Below are positions 12,262 to 22,920 of a stretch of DNA of 64,000 nucleotides, one piece after another. The stretch comes from Diphasiastrum complanatum (lineage: Eukaryota > Streptophyta > Lycopodiopsida > Lycopodiales > Lycopodiaceae), in assembly GCA_029204225.1 (NCBI GenBank), contig CM055092.1:27324320-27388319 (forward strand), given 5' to 3'. Each line of letters begins with the position of its first letter. The first letter of the stretch is position 1. The position numbers were made by a program, and so were the translations under genes. The notes beneath the pieces were generated by a model, which worked only from the letters and a program-made list of their open reading frames with translations, was not told the DNA's origin and did not search any database.

Positions 12262-12912
12262 GAAGGATTTTAGATCATTCAAGATCCAATCCATGTCCCT
12301 GATCTTTGGTTACAATAAAGGAGCAAACCAACGATCCTGCCAATGTAGAAAAATCAGCATCTGCATACAAAATGAGATGCAAACTCTAAGAGATACTGAT
12401 CAAACATGAGCCAAAACATAAAATATAGTTGGACTCCATACAATTACAGTACCCTACTGTATTTTAGACGTGTGGAACCAAAAATAACAAAATATGAGCA
12501 TTCTACACAGAAGATTGCAAGATATCATCAAGATAGTGCACCAATGAGTAGTAGAACCCAAAGAGAACTATGTATAATGATGAAATGAGAGAGAGAAGAG
12601 AGAAGATCCCTTTCTCCACGAGTTACAACAATATATAACAGTTTCAAACCCTATTTGGCCCCTTGGCTTTCCCTCCAAAATGTAAAACCCTACTATTTTG
12701 GGTCTAGATTCAATGTACCCAAAGTTCAAATTTGAATCTCTCTCAAACTCGATTACCGAATTTTCCACACTTTCAAAAAGTATTTATTGATTGTGTTTTA
12801 AACTAATATAACTTCAAAAAGTTTATCTCTAAGTCTAAAATGAGTTTTGGCCTCATATTGACAATTTACCAAAATATGACTAAACTAGACTAAACTAGTT
12901 GAAATCTCTCAC
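12262..12912 (-). repeat. 5' LTR of the minus copia element
   Basis: Minus-strand TGTGAGAGATTTC...CTTCACA, 651 bp, ending at the PBS. On its right it abuts a gypsy integrase fragment. Confidence 0.7.
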
Positions 12913-12924
12913 AATAAGTGCATT

Positions 12925-13130
12925 ATATGAGAAAGATTCGGGGGGCCACTATGCTCTTAAAAATGTTGCAAGAAAGATCCTTAACGTTAAGTATTGGTGA
13001 CCTACCGTCTATAGAGATGTTAAATTATTCATTCAAAAATGTGAGGCATGCCAGAGGATGGGGAAACCTAGCTTCGCAACACACTGGCCACTTACACCGA
13101 TTATTCCCTTAGCACCTTTCGAGAAGTGGG
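12925..13130 (+). pseudogene. Ty3/gypsy integrase, H2C2 zinc-finger part (left piece)
   Basis: Reads GGHYALKNVARKIL, then CEACQRMGKPSF and PLAPFEKW, the HHCC zinc-binding domain that precedes a gypsy integrase core. One TGA stands at the place of a conserved Trp (YW-stop-PT). The reading frame is cut at 13130 by a 1,984-bp insertion and resumes at 15115 after a 5-bp duplication. The left side is truncated by the copia LTR ending at 12912. Confidence 0.85.
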
Positions 13131-13867
13131 TGTTGGAAAGAGAGGTAAAGGAAAGATAACTCGAAAAGAAACGAACATGAAAAGAAAATGAACTTGAAAA
13201 GAAATTAACTCGAATTGAAAATGTTCATGCGCAGCAGAATAAGCTATCTCCCTCTTTCCTCAAGCATGACTACGTCTATCAATCTCAAACAGGATATTAG
13301 TGATAGAAATCATGTTCAATCTGATTACGTAGCCAAACATTAAGTATCAAAACATCAGAGAAATAATTTGTCGCGAACAACTAGACAAATTATTAGTCAC
13401 AAATTAGTCGCGAAGAGCTAGAGTAATAATCAATCGTGAATTAGTCACGAAAAGCAGACAACCAGAGTAAACAATTAGAAAGCTAGACAGAACGTAGAAA
13501 AACATGGCAGTATTGGGCTTCACGAAATTATCGTTGATAAAAATGCAAAAAATGTGACACTCTGACAAATGCCTTCAAAATTGATTTACAAGGTACCTTC
13601 TCTTTTCTATAAGGGCATTTTTGGCATTTGTAGGACACCTTCAACATTTGTAGGGCAGTGTCATGTTTTTTGCCTGTCATAAATTATGTGTAAAAACACA
13701 GTGTCATATTTTTTGTCTTTTTTTCGCCTATGGAAATTTACTTGTATTTATGTAGACACAATCAGTTCAAATATGCAGACTGTGCGACAACATGAGTGAA
13801 AATGCAACAACATGAATGGAGGCAGAATAACATAGGATTTAGGAGAGTAGAGGAGATAAATCCAACA
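13131..13867 (-). repeat. copia 3' LTR
   Basis: Inverted termini TGTTGGA/TCCAACA. The adjoining minus-strand purine run AAAAGAGGG (13868-13876) is the polypurine tract. Confidence 0.8.
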
Positions 13868-13879
13868 CCCTCTTTTAAT

Positions 13880-14177
13880 CTGGATCCGTGAATGTCGTGA
13901 TCTTCAGACTAAGCAATGAACAAAACTTGTTGTGTGCATTAACGCTTAATGTCTTCGTGAATATATTTGTAACCATGTTCTGCGTTCTACAGTACGTTAA
14001 GCTTACCTCCTTGTTGAGAACCTTGCCTCTAATATGGTGATATCAGATTTCAATGTGCTTACTCCTAGAGTGAAATGTAGGGTTGGCCGATAAGTCAATA
14101 GCACTATGATTATCATAGAATATTATTGTAGGGTTGTATTGATACAAACTAATGTCTGACAATAAATTTCTCAACCA
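13880..14177 (-). pseudogene. copia RNase H C-terminal remnant
   Basis: Minus-strand reading gives WLRNLLSD, SAIDLSANPTFHSRSKHIEI and NIFTKTLS, the end of a copia RNase H, with at least one stop. It ends at 14177, exactly where a TRIM-like LTR begins. The four bases TGGT at this junction are also the first four bases of the PBS that normally follows that LTR. Confidence 0.8.
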
Positions 14178-15114
14178 TGTAGGAATTTGGTGGGCCTTCA
14201 ACGGATACAACTTAACCTTTCTGGTTTAGAGGTTGCACCAAAATCATGAAGCCTTTTGCCCCTTCTGTGAGCCGCATTCCGGGATCCCGTCCCCGGACGC
14301 CTAGCCGCCCACGATCCAAGTGCTCGTCCTAGGACATTAAATACTTAGACAATTACCACTTATATCCAATTTAAACAAAGTCCCACTTCTACTTATGAAA
14401 TTTCTTTGAGCGTGGGCTGTGGCACCAATTTGTCATTCCAACACTCCCCCTCAAAGTGGGGCACATGTCATGTTGCCTGCTCTGATACCATGTAGGAATC
14501 CGGTGGGCCTTCAACAGATACAACTTAATCTTTCTGGTTTAGAGGTTGCACCAAAATCATGGAGCCTTTTGCCCCTTCCATGAGCCATGTTCTGGGATCC
14601 CATCCTCAAACGCCTAGCCGCCCACGAATCCAAGTGCTCTCCCTTGCTCGCAAAAGGGATGGTACTAGGGGACATTAAACACTTAGACATTTACCACTTA
14701 TATTCACTTTGAACAAAGTCCCACTTCTACTTATGGGATTTCTTTGAGTGTGGGACACCACTTTGCCATTCCAACACTCCCCCTCAAAGTGGGGCACAGG
14801 TCACGTTACCTGCTCTGATACCATGTAGGAATTCAGTGGCCCTTCAATGGAAACAACTTAACCTTTCTAGTTCAGAGGTTGCACCAAAATCATGGAGCCT
14901 TTTGCCCTTTCTGTGAGCTGCGTTATGGGATCCCGTCCCCGGATGCCTAGCCGCCCATGAATCCAAGTGCTCCCCCTTGCCCGCAAAGGGGCTGGTACTA
15001 GGGGACATTAAACACTTAGACATTTACCACTTATATTCACTTTGAACAAAGTCCCGCTTCTACTTATGAGATTTCTTTGAGCATGGGCTGTGGCACCACT
15101 TTGCCATTCCAATA
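14178..15114 (-). mobile_element. TRIM-like tandem: LTR-47 bp-LTR-47 bp-LTR
   Basis: Three LTRs (14178-14443, 14491-14776, 14824-15114; 266-291 bp) alternate with two 47-bp internal segments (14444-14490 and 14777-14823). Each internal segment contains only a primer-binding site (TGGTATCAGAGC on the minus strand) and a purine tract ending TTGAGGGGGAG next to the following LTR. There is no coding capacity. This is the layout of terminal-repeat retrotransposons in miniature, with an unusually small internal region. Tandem forms arise by LTR recombination or during reverse transcription. Confidence 0.85.
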
Positions 15115-15970
15115 GTGGGGGATAGACTTTGTAGGGCCAATCAAACCAACCACTCGTAAAACTTGTCGACGTTACATTCTTGTTGCAACGGACTATGCTA
15201 CCAAAATGGTAAAGCCAAAGCCACAGTTGAACGATGCTAAGACTGTAGCAAAGTTTTTTATTTCAAAACATTCTCACACAATATGGATGTCTCTTAGAAC
15301 TCGTTAGCGATAGGAGAACCCACTTCCTTAACCAAACCATTGAGGCTATGTTGTCATATTTTTTCATCACACATCGTCAAACCACTCCATATAATCCTAA
15401 GGCGAATAAACTTACTGAGCAAGCAAATGGAATTTTGTGCAAAATTTTAAAGAAAGTGACAAAAACACATTTTTTTGATTGGGATCAGAAGTTACCATCT
15501 GTTTTATGGGCATATAGAACTACCGAGAAGATCACATCTAGGCAGACTCCATATTATCTTGTGTATGGAATGCATCCCATATTACCAATAGAATTCGAAG
15601 TTTTGACATTCTGCATTAGCAATGAGGAACGAATGGACGAACACGATAGTCTTCGGAAGCAGATGAGAGCTTTGACGCAACTGGAGGAGAATCATCATCT
15701 TTCATTAATTGAGACTGAACAAGTGCAGAATAAAAGAAAATAAATTTTTGATCAAACTATTAAAAAGATAAAAATTAAACAAGGAGACTACGTGCTTCTG
15801 TATGACAACAGACACATGTTGTTTTCTGGAAAGTTGCACACAAGATGGATGGGACCTTATAAGGTCATTGAAGTCTTGAACAATGGATCATTACACAATT
15901 AGTCGATCTCGAAGGACATTTATTTGATACTCGAGTAAATGGATCAAGAGTGAAGCGCTATTATGACTAA
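15115..15970 (+). pseudogene. Ty3/gypsy integrase core and C-terminus (right piece)
   Basis: Continues the frame broken at 13130: WGIDFVGPI with the first catalytic Asp, LVATDYATKM, then a damaged stretch with stops where the second Asp should be. Further on come TTPYNPKANKLTEQANG with the catalytic Glu, LWAYRTT and the GPYKV module (WMGPYKVIEV). A stop at 15741-15743 and a one-base frameshift near 15892 interrupt it. The natural end RVKRYYD-stop is at 15968-15970. It belongs to the same lineage as the gag-RT part at 16878-21423. Confidence 0.85.
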
Positions 15971-16877
15971 TTTTCGATGATTATGATGAAGTTCAGTTTT
16001 TGCAAAAATTACAAATGTGGCGACATTGTTCAGATTTCATCCAACTTGTTATTTCTAGTTTTGAAACTACAAAAAAACTGACACTTTTGGTCAATCCTTC
16101 ACTTTCAGAAAATGTGCAAAAAAAGAGACATTTTCGCCACACTGATACTTCCTACTGTATTTTTGCGAAAATGCCGACATTGTGTGTATGTATTTTCACC
16201 ATGATTTCACGAGGTTTCTAGTATATGAGAAATACTTGAAAAATCTGACACCTTCGCTTCATCAATAAGTCACTATATTCCTTGCAAAAAATGTGACACC
16301 ATTCCGGAACATGCTATGTTAGTAAATCCACCATTTCTGGAAAAGCGAAAATTGCGATACTTCAATTTTTGCATTTTTCGGGATTTTCTTTTGGCACTTT
16401 ACTTGCTTACAAATTCATTTGTCTTCTATATTTGCCGATTTTATTTTGCAAAAATGCCAAAATTTTAGCCTTCGCAAATTTCGCTCATATATTTTGATGG
16501 AAAAGAAGCGACAATCTTTGTTGTTTATATCATATACATTGTTTCATAGATTGTGTATATTATTTATTTTCGCAATTCAAAACTCATGAATACCGAGCTG
16601 AACTTTTGCGAACTTAGCGAAGCGTTTGTGTATTTTATTTATTTTATTTAACTTTATTTTGTTTTAGGACTAGACATTTAATTTCGGAGCCTGTACCTTC
16701 AAAATGAGGACACACTTTCATTAAATGTCAGTCTAGTACCATCAATATGCCGAACACTTTAAACATGTCTATTTTTTCGTTCATTCTCACTCTGTTTTAT
16801 TTGCGATCGTTAAGCTCTTATTTTCCTTATGATCCAACACACTCATGACTACCATTGCTGATTGCATGCTACAATCG
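15971..16877 (+). other. gypsy 3' non-coding/LTR/leader region
   Basis: No coding. It lies between a gypsy pol end and a gypsy gag start, so it probably holds an LTR and leader. The boundaries and PBS were not resolved. Repeated AAAATGYGACA-like words occur, also found in the copia LTR at 13131-13867. An inverted repeat is annotated separately. Confidence 0.5.
16667..16740. repeat. imperfect hairpin before gypsy gag
   Basis: GGACTAGACATTTAAT (16667-16682) pairs with ATTAAATGTCAGTCTAGTACC (16720-16740) except for a small bulge, leaving a loop of about 37 nt. It sits about 140 bp upstream of the gag start, where packaging or LTR signals could lie. Confidence 0.6.
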
Positions 16878-18509
16878 TCATGGCGATTGTATTCAAAACA
16901 CAACCAAAACCAATCTTACCGGTTTTGTGGCCATTAGCATACGAGCTTGAATTGAAGGACTTCTTCAATTCGATCCATCAGTAATCCTCACAGATTTGTA
17001 TCATGAGCTAATTCAGAATCTGAACGTAACAAAGGATGGACATATCTTCACCATTGTCTGTAATCAAGAGATTGTCATCACAGAGCGATTCTATTGTTGC
17101 GCCTTAGGCTTGCCTATGGATGATAGTATCCCTGTCACTAAGCCCGACTTCATCACTAGGAGCAGAGTCTTCTAAGAGGAAGCCTATCTTGAGAAGAGGG
17201 GATATAAGCTCTCGTATATCAGAGACCCCAATCTCAAGAGCTTCGTGCATTTTGCTCTTGCCTCCATTGTCTTACTGGAGCAAGAATACACCATTTCCAA
17301 TAAAAATATGGGATACCTGCTGAGAGTCTTGAATGGAGAACCTATTGCCTTCGGACATATTGCTTTTAAGCAATTCTGTAAATCAGTAAATACAACAGGA
17401 CAGACTACTACGACATCAACGAATGCCAATGCTACTACAGAAATGATGCTCAATGAGTTCGAGAAACTTGGGAAGACCTAGCAGAAACAGATAGAAAAAT
17501 TGCAGTTGCAATTTGATGAGAAGATCAAAGCATTGGAAAATTTTCACGGAGAAGCGAACAAGGAACCTGAGAAGTTTGCAAAGACTTTTTCTACCAGGAA
17601 AATATCAAGTGTTCTATTTATATAGGAAATCACACAGTGAACGAGTGTCCTCAATTGAAAAAACGAATGGAAATCAGTGTTTGCCATCTGTGTAATTCAC
17701 CTGACCATGAGACTGCTTTTTGCAACTTCAACCCTCGGATAATTCAGCAACGGTATGCCCAGATGGGATATCAAGAGCCACAATATGGAGGAAATCCAGC
17801 AACAAGACTGCGACAATCTACTCTTGGATACCCGAAACGTCTAGCTTTGCTTGCCCCACCAAAACACTCCACTCCTCCTGCCAATTTGATGGAACCAGAA
17901 CCTTACGAAAGTGCTAAGCAATGGAGCTATGGTAATGATCAGGAAGGTGGATTTTCAGAACAGTATGCCATTTATGTTGTCGCTCAACAACAAGCCTCGA
18001 GAAATTGGACCAGAGCACCACTTGGATGCTTTGCATGTGGAGAAAATCATAGAGCTGTAGAATGCCCAAATAAAATTTTTTTTGTACCATTTGGTCGTGA
18101 TTGTGGATATGGGCATTGCTATAAAGACTATCCAGCAAGACCGAAACCACCACCAGCTGTAGCACCTGTAAATTTGATGACCATCAAGCAAGGATCAATA
18201 GCTCTAAATAAACCAAGTGCACCCTTGATGGTGGTCACCAGAGCACAAAAGCAAAAAGAACCAGTAGTGGATCCAGTAACTGCTGATTCTAGTCCATTGA
18301 ACGAAACACCAACAACATCGGGAGTCTATCCAAATCTTAATGCAGAAAAACGAAGATATCAGGATATGAGACAATGGATTAAACATCTGCAAGAAGAAGA
18401 GAAACTTGAAGATGCTAAAGTAACAGCTGAAGTTCGGTCTTCACCATTGCAGCCTCCAAGAAATTTATGTATGGATATGAATGATCAATTACATCATGAA
18501 TCACACTTG
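16878..18509 (+). pseudogene. Ty3/gypsy gag with two zinc knuckles
   Basis: A likely start ATGGCGATTGTA at 16878 is followed within 35 codons by a frameshift. Stops at about 17172 and 17479 and a further shift near 17620 break the capsid part. The nucleocapsid is open from about 17637 to 18509. It has two knuckles, CHLCNSPDHETAFC (CX2CX4HX4C) and CFACGENHRAVEC (CX2CX3HX4C), then a Pro-rich stretch and the VVTRAQK motif that often precedes a plant gypsy protease. The capsid is hard to assign, but the order and knuckles fit a non-chromoviral plant gypsy element. Confidence 0.75.
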
Positions 18510-21423
18510 TGATCGACCAGAGAAAAAATTGGGAGTTCACTACGATTCTCAAACGAATACTGTCAATTGGAATGAAGCTCTTGCAACAATTGATTGTACA
18601 TCAGGATATATGTGTCAACAAGATATTCCATCAGAGTTGAGCGCTCGGAGAGGGGTGCGTGCAGTGTGTCTACGGTGTAGGAAATAACACAAGCAACAAA
18701 AGTAACTTATAAGAAAGCCTTATTAGATCGAACTTTTGATACACCAATCTTGTTTCCACTAAATGTGCTGAATGTAACCTGAATAAAAAACAGAACCTAT
18801 ACCAGATCCAATTGAGGATGATCTCATACTAGTGAGCCATGCCTTAACTTATGATGGCAATGCAAAACTTACGTATGAAAAATTCTACATCACATGGATC
18901 CGACCAGATTTGGAGTGCCTAATGTTCCTGATAAACCAACAATCAAACTGCCCAAAGCAGTTATATTGAAGGGAGGCAGGATCACAGGTTCAATAACCAA
19001 GAAACAAACTAAGCAACACTATAATACGGTCCTGAAATGGGAAAATCCCCCTCAAAAGATCGATTCAAAGGAAGTGCCACCTCTATTGGATAAAGGCAAA
19101 GGAAAAGTCAAGAATGATTCTTCAAGCCATATTTCCAGCAAGATATCATCGTCTAGGAAGTCTTCACCTATGAAGAAAGATTTATCATCCCGAGAGTCAT
19201 CACCTCTACGATCAATTCCTGCTAAGAAGGCTAAACGAAGATCCAAGACAAGTCCTTTTGAAAAAGAACAGGCAAATGTAGTCCAACATGATATGCTAGA
19301 GAATTTTAAACGTTATACACTGGATGATGTGGTTATTATGTTACCTAAAGCACATCGTGAACCTGAAGAACACATGCCGGAATCTAGAGAGGTTTATGAT
19401 GGCCCAGCTAGGACGCAGCCAATGAATATTGCTAAACCAGGAGAACAAAAAAGGATTGTACAAGTGGGATCACAACTTGCTCCTGAACAGTATCAAGCAC
19501 TCTGTTTGCTACTTATTAAGTATCAAGATTGCTTTGCATGGACTTATCAAGATTTGAAGGGTATTCCGACATTAGTGATTGAACCCATACCTTTAGTACC
19601 TGATGCAATACCAAAGATTACAAAGTTCTATCGCTGTAATCCTAATGTGACAAACAGAGATTACTTGACGCCGATTTCATTTATGAGATCAAGCATACAT
19701 AATGGATTTCACCGATTGTCATTGTTCCTAAGAAAAATGGGAAATTGCGAATCTGTGTGAATCTCAAAGCATTGAATAAAGTGACACAGAAGGATCACTT
19801 TCCGTTACCTTTTACTGAAAGCATTTTGGATCGCCTTGCTAGAGTGGAAGCTACTTATTAAGTATCAAGATTGCTTTGCATGGACTTATCAAGATTTGAA
19901 GGGTATTCCGACATCAGTGATTGAACCCATACCTTTAGTACCTGATGCAATACCAAAGGTTACAAAGTTCTATCGCTGTAATCCTAATGTGACAAACAGA
20001 GATTACTTGACGCCGATTTCATTTATGAGATCAAGCATACATAATGGATTTCACCGATTGTCATTGTTCCTAAGAAAAATGGGAAATTGCGAATCTGTGT
20101 GAATCTCAAAGCATTGAATAAAGTGACACAGAAGGATCACTTTTCCGTTACCTTTTACTGAAAGCATTTTGGATCGCCTTGCTAGAGGGGAAGCTTATAG
20201 TTTCTTGGATGGATTTAGTGGTTACAACCAGGTTAAGATTGCATCTGCCGATTGCCACAAAACTGCTTTTGCAACAGAATGGGACACCTATGCCTACAAA
20301 GTAATGCCGTTTGGACTCTGTAATGCACCAAGTTCATTCCAAAGAGTAATGCAATTTGCGTTTGAACATTATCTGCAGAAATTCTTTGAGATTTACTTGG
20401 ACGACTTGGGAGTTCATAGTACAGATACAGGCCACCTGGATTGATTGGAGAAAGTATTTGAAAGATGCCGCAAATATCAGATTTTTCTAGATCCAAAAAA
20501 ATGCCAAATATGGGTTTCGCACGGAGTTATGTCTGGACATGTGATATCAAGACATGGTATTGCCACCAATTATTCTAAGATCAAAGTTATTGTGGAATTG
20601 CCACCGCCAGCAACAATTCGAGGAGTTTATGTGTTTATGGGTCATGCAAACTACTATTGAATTTTTATTATCTTCTTTGCGGATTTAGCACGACCTATAT
20701 ACAAACTAACTATTGTTCCTATTTGGACAGTAGAGGCATTAGAAGCCTTTAAAAAGTTAAAAAAAGCATTATCTTTAGCACCAATACTGCATTCTTCAGA
20801 TTGGACATTAGAGTTTCATGTTCATACGGATGCCTCAAAATACGCCATTGGATCAGTTTTGACATAGCCAGGTGACTATAAGAAGGATTATCCCATACGA
20901 TTTGCAAGCAGACAACTTACAGATCCAGAGAAGAATTATTCAACAATAGAACGTGAAGCGCTAGCCATGATTTTTTCTGCTCGAAAATTTCGTCACTACC
21001 TCATGGAAACGCACTTTGCATTTTATACGGATCATCAACCGTTACTTTACTTGGTAAACAAGACGTGTAATACTGGACGTACTGCAAGATGGTTATTATT
21101 ATTGACTGAATTTGACTATCGAATTGTGGTTAGAAAGGAAAAGCAACATTATCTAGCCAATCACGTTCTGCGAATTGAATTCGCACCAGTTAATACTGAA
21201 GTGGATGATGAACTGCCAGATGCTGCGTTGTTCTATGTTGAAGCAGTACCTGAGTGGGCGACAGATATTGTTGAGTACCTGATGCTAGGACAACCGAATG
21301 ACTCTTTGACAAAAGTACAGAAGAGACAATTGATTCATAAGGCTCAACCTTATCAATTAATTGCAGGACAATTATACCATCATGGATCAGATAATATTTT
21401 ACAAAGATGTGTTTTTAAGGGTT
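18510..21423 (+). pseudogene. Ty3/gypsy protease?/RT/RNase H polyprotein
   Basis: The protease region (about 18510-18890) is too degraded to identify a catalytic triad. The RT follows: KYQDCFAWTYQDLKGI, KNGKLRICVNLKAL (shifted frame), SFLDGFSGYNQVKI, MPFGLCNAPSSFQRVM and the catalytic YLDDLGVHS at about 20395. RNase H includes HTDASKYAIGSVL, STIEREALAM and YTDHQPLLYL. From 20169 to 21423 it stays in one frame, with stops at 20442-20444, 20658-20660 and about 20866. A 342-bp tandem duplication affects the RT N-terminal part. Coding stops before the integrase zinc finger, where an ELO pseudogene begins. Confidence 0.85.
19508..20192 (+). repeat. 342-bp in-frame tandem duplication inside RT
   Basis: The segment GCTACTTATTAAGTATCAAG... 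(19508-19849) repeats at 19850-20192. I count three substitutions (near 19914, 19958 and 20187 in copy 2) and one extra T (copy 2, ACTTTTCC) between copies. The unit is 114 codons long. The duplicated edges share GCT, so replication slippage or microhomology repair is likely. The low divergence marks it as recent relative to the rest of the element. Confidence 0.9.
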
Positions 21424-21429
21424 GATTCG

Positions 21430-22226
21430 ATACATACATAAAGGTCGATTTAATAATTAAAGAAGGAATCAAAGATCTAGGCATGTATGCCTGCACATCC
21501 TCCTGCTTTGAAATGAAGCCGCAGGCATCTGATTGAGGTGACCAAACTGAACACAGATTGAACAATTTGACAATCAGTGACAAATTTCTTCCAAGGTAGA
21601 GAGTGTCCAATACTGACCAAGAATATGTTACAATACAAAATTGCATGGGCGCATGTGTTGCTGAGTATCGTTAAAACATGCAAAGATTAAGTGTACTGGA
21701 GCCAGCAGAAACACATGATTATGACAGTCGCGTGATGGAAGACATGAAAAAATGTAAGCTATTTTTTGTGCAAAACGACAATCACAGTATCAAACAACTG
21801 ATAGAATTTAGACAGATAGTATATGTAAGACCAGAAGAAGACCCTGCCTGCAGGCCTGGTGCCAAGAGGGAAGTAGAGTAGCCAAGTTAAACCTTTCTTG
21901 GAGCTTCGCCATAGCCAGCGGCTCTCTTCTATCTCCACCATAGCGGCTTGCCAATAGCCGATGACGATTGTGAGGGAGCTTAGGAGCAGAATGAGGTTGT
22001 GAATGGTGGGGATAGGACCTAGAGGGATGGGCTTTTTCCTCCAACTAAACAACAACTTTATGGAGAAGATGAGTAATAGATATAGAGGAACGGAGAACAC
22101 CAGAAATGTCCAGGATCCACCCCAAGTGTTCTGATCTTACCAGAACCTCACCACAAAAGGATGATCAGCTGCCTAGTATCTGAGGCTGTATTTTCACCTT
22201 TGTAGTGGATGTGGCCTCACTGCCAT
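21430..22226 (-). pseudogene. ELO-family fatty-acid elongase pseudogene
   Basis: A continuous minus-strand frame starting ATG at 22226 reads like a plant ELO elongase, an ER membrane 3-ketoacyl-CoA synthase of very-long-chain or polyunsaturated fatty-acid elongation. Landmarks are DHPFVVRFW, NTWGGSWTFL, PLGTRPAGRVFFWSYIYYL, SKFYQLFDTVI, the catalytic histidine box HVFHHA (about codons 161-166), WLQYT and HFKAGGCAGIHA. No indel was found over about 260 codons, yet seven in-frame stops occur (codons 11, 18, 30, 156, 180, 250, 259). Most fit C-to-T or G-to-A changes in Gln, Trp or Arg codons. The absence of introns fits a retrocopy or a naturally intronless gene. The 3' end abuts a gypsy fragment. 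Family call strong; species origin unknown. Confidence 0.85.
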
Positions 22227-22800
22227 TCTGAAAACCATGGAAAACAATCAGCTCTTTTCAGCTGAAGGTTTGGACAGGGGATTTCTGAGATTGATGTAGC
22301 TGTTTCAAAAAATTTTGAGACTTTGGTCTTTGGTTCGCCAAAAAAATTAGACTCGCATTACTTTGCAGATCTACTCTTCGATAAAGACATGACGTTATTT
22401 CAATAGTATCATGGAAAACTCCTAGCGCAGATTGGCCAATACAAACGCAATCTGTGTCTACAGGCTTTCATAACTATCATCCGAACAACTGCAAAATATC
22501 CTCCTTGGAAGTTGGTGTGAAAGGCCTGTGTGTCTAAGATCAAAGTGGTATTTGCTGACATCAAGATCCATCCATCGAGATTATGAAGCAAACCTGTCCC
22601 TCACAATCTGGCTCTAAATGTCAGAAAGGATCGTATCTGAGTGGGGTTGATGCCATTACCATGGAAATCGGCCTCAAAGGTCATGCTGTGGAGATCGCTC
22701 AAACCTGACCTGATTGACGTCCTTGCTATGGAGATGCCTTTGGTCGCTAGATCATCCTCTGCCATCGAGAGAGAGAGCGAGGGGAGCTGGGCACTGGTAG
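22227..22800 (-). other. possible 5' leader of the ELO pseudogene
   Basis: Overlapping open frames on both strands (for example 22601-22948 minus) show no recognisable domain. A GAGAGAGAGCGAGG purine run lies at about 22767. As DNA immediately upstream of the ELO start it could be leader or promoter; nothing firmer can be said. Confidence 0.35.
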
Positions 22801-22920
22801 GGGAATTACAGAAAAAAAGAGAGAAAGGGGGAAATATACGAACAGAGAAAAAAGGGCCAACATTCAAATTCATTGAAGGGGCCATTAGATGCATGCATGG
22901 GAGGAGGGCCATGCATGCTT

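Larger units (their letters stand above)
8301..12912 (-). mobile_element. copia element with two LTRs, gag largely deleted
   Basis: Minus-orientation element. The 5' LTR is at 12262-12912, the PBS at 12251-12261, the coding region at 12110-8851, the polypurine tract at about 8837-8848 and the 3' LTR at about 8301-8836. The gag capsid region is missing: only about 140 bp separate the PBS from the zinc knuckle. The two LTRs are clearly not near-identical copies, sharing only limited similarity at their ends, so they may derive from different sub-families or from recombination between elements. No target-site duplication was found. Confidence 0.8.
13131..15114 (-). mobile_element. hetero-ended 1,984-bp insertion splitting a gypsy integrase
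   Basis: The insertion is bounded by GTGGG on both sides (13126-13130 and 15115-15119); removing it restores a continuous gypsy frame at FEKW/GIDF. The left end is a 737-bp copia LTR (TGTTGGA...TCCAACA). The right end is a different, TRIM-like LTR (TGTAGGAAT...CATTCCAATA). Between them lie a copia RNase H tail and three TRIM-like LTRs. A perfect 5-bp duplication around two unrelated ends suggests integration of a chimeric cDNA, or later rearrangement of nested insertions. Confidence 0.75.

Noticed and set aside
21430-22226. RNA editing (U to C) rescuing the ELO stops
   Set aside because: Such stop-removing editing is known from organelles of hornworts and ferns, not from nuclear transcripts. 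The retroelement context shows that this is nuclear DNA.
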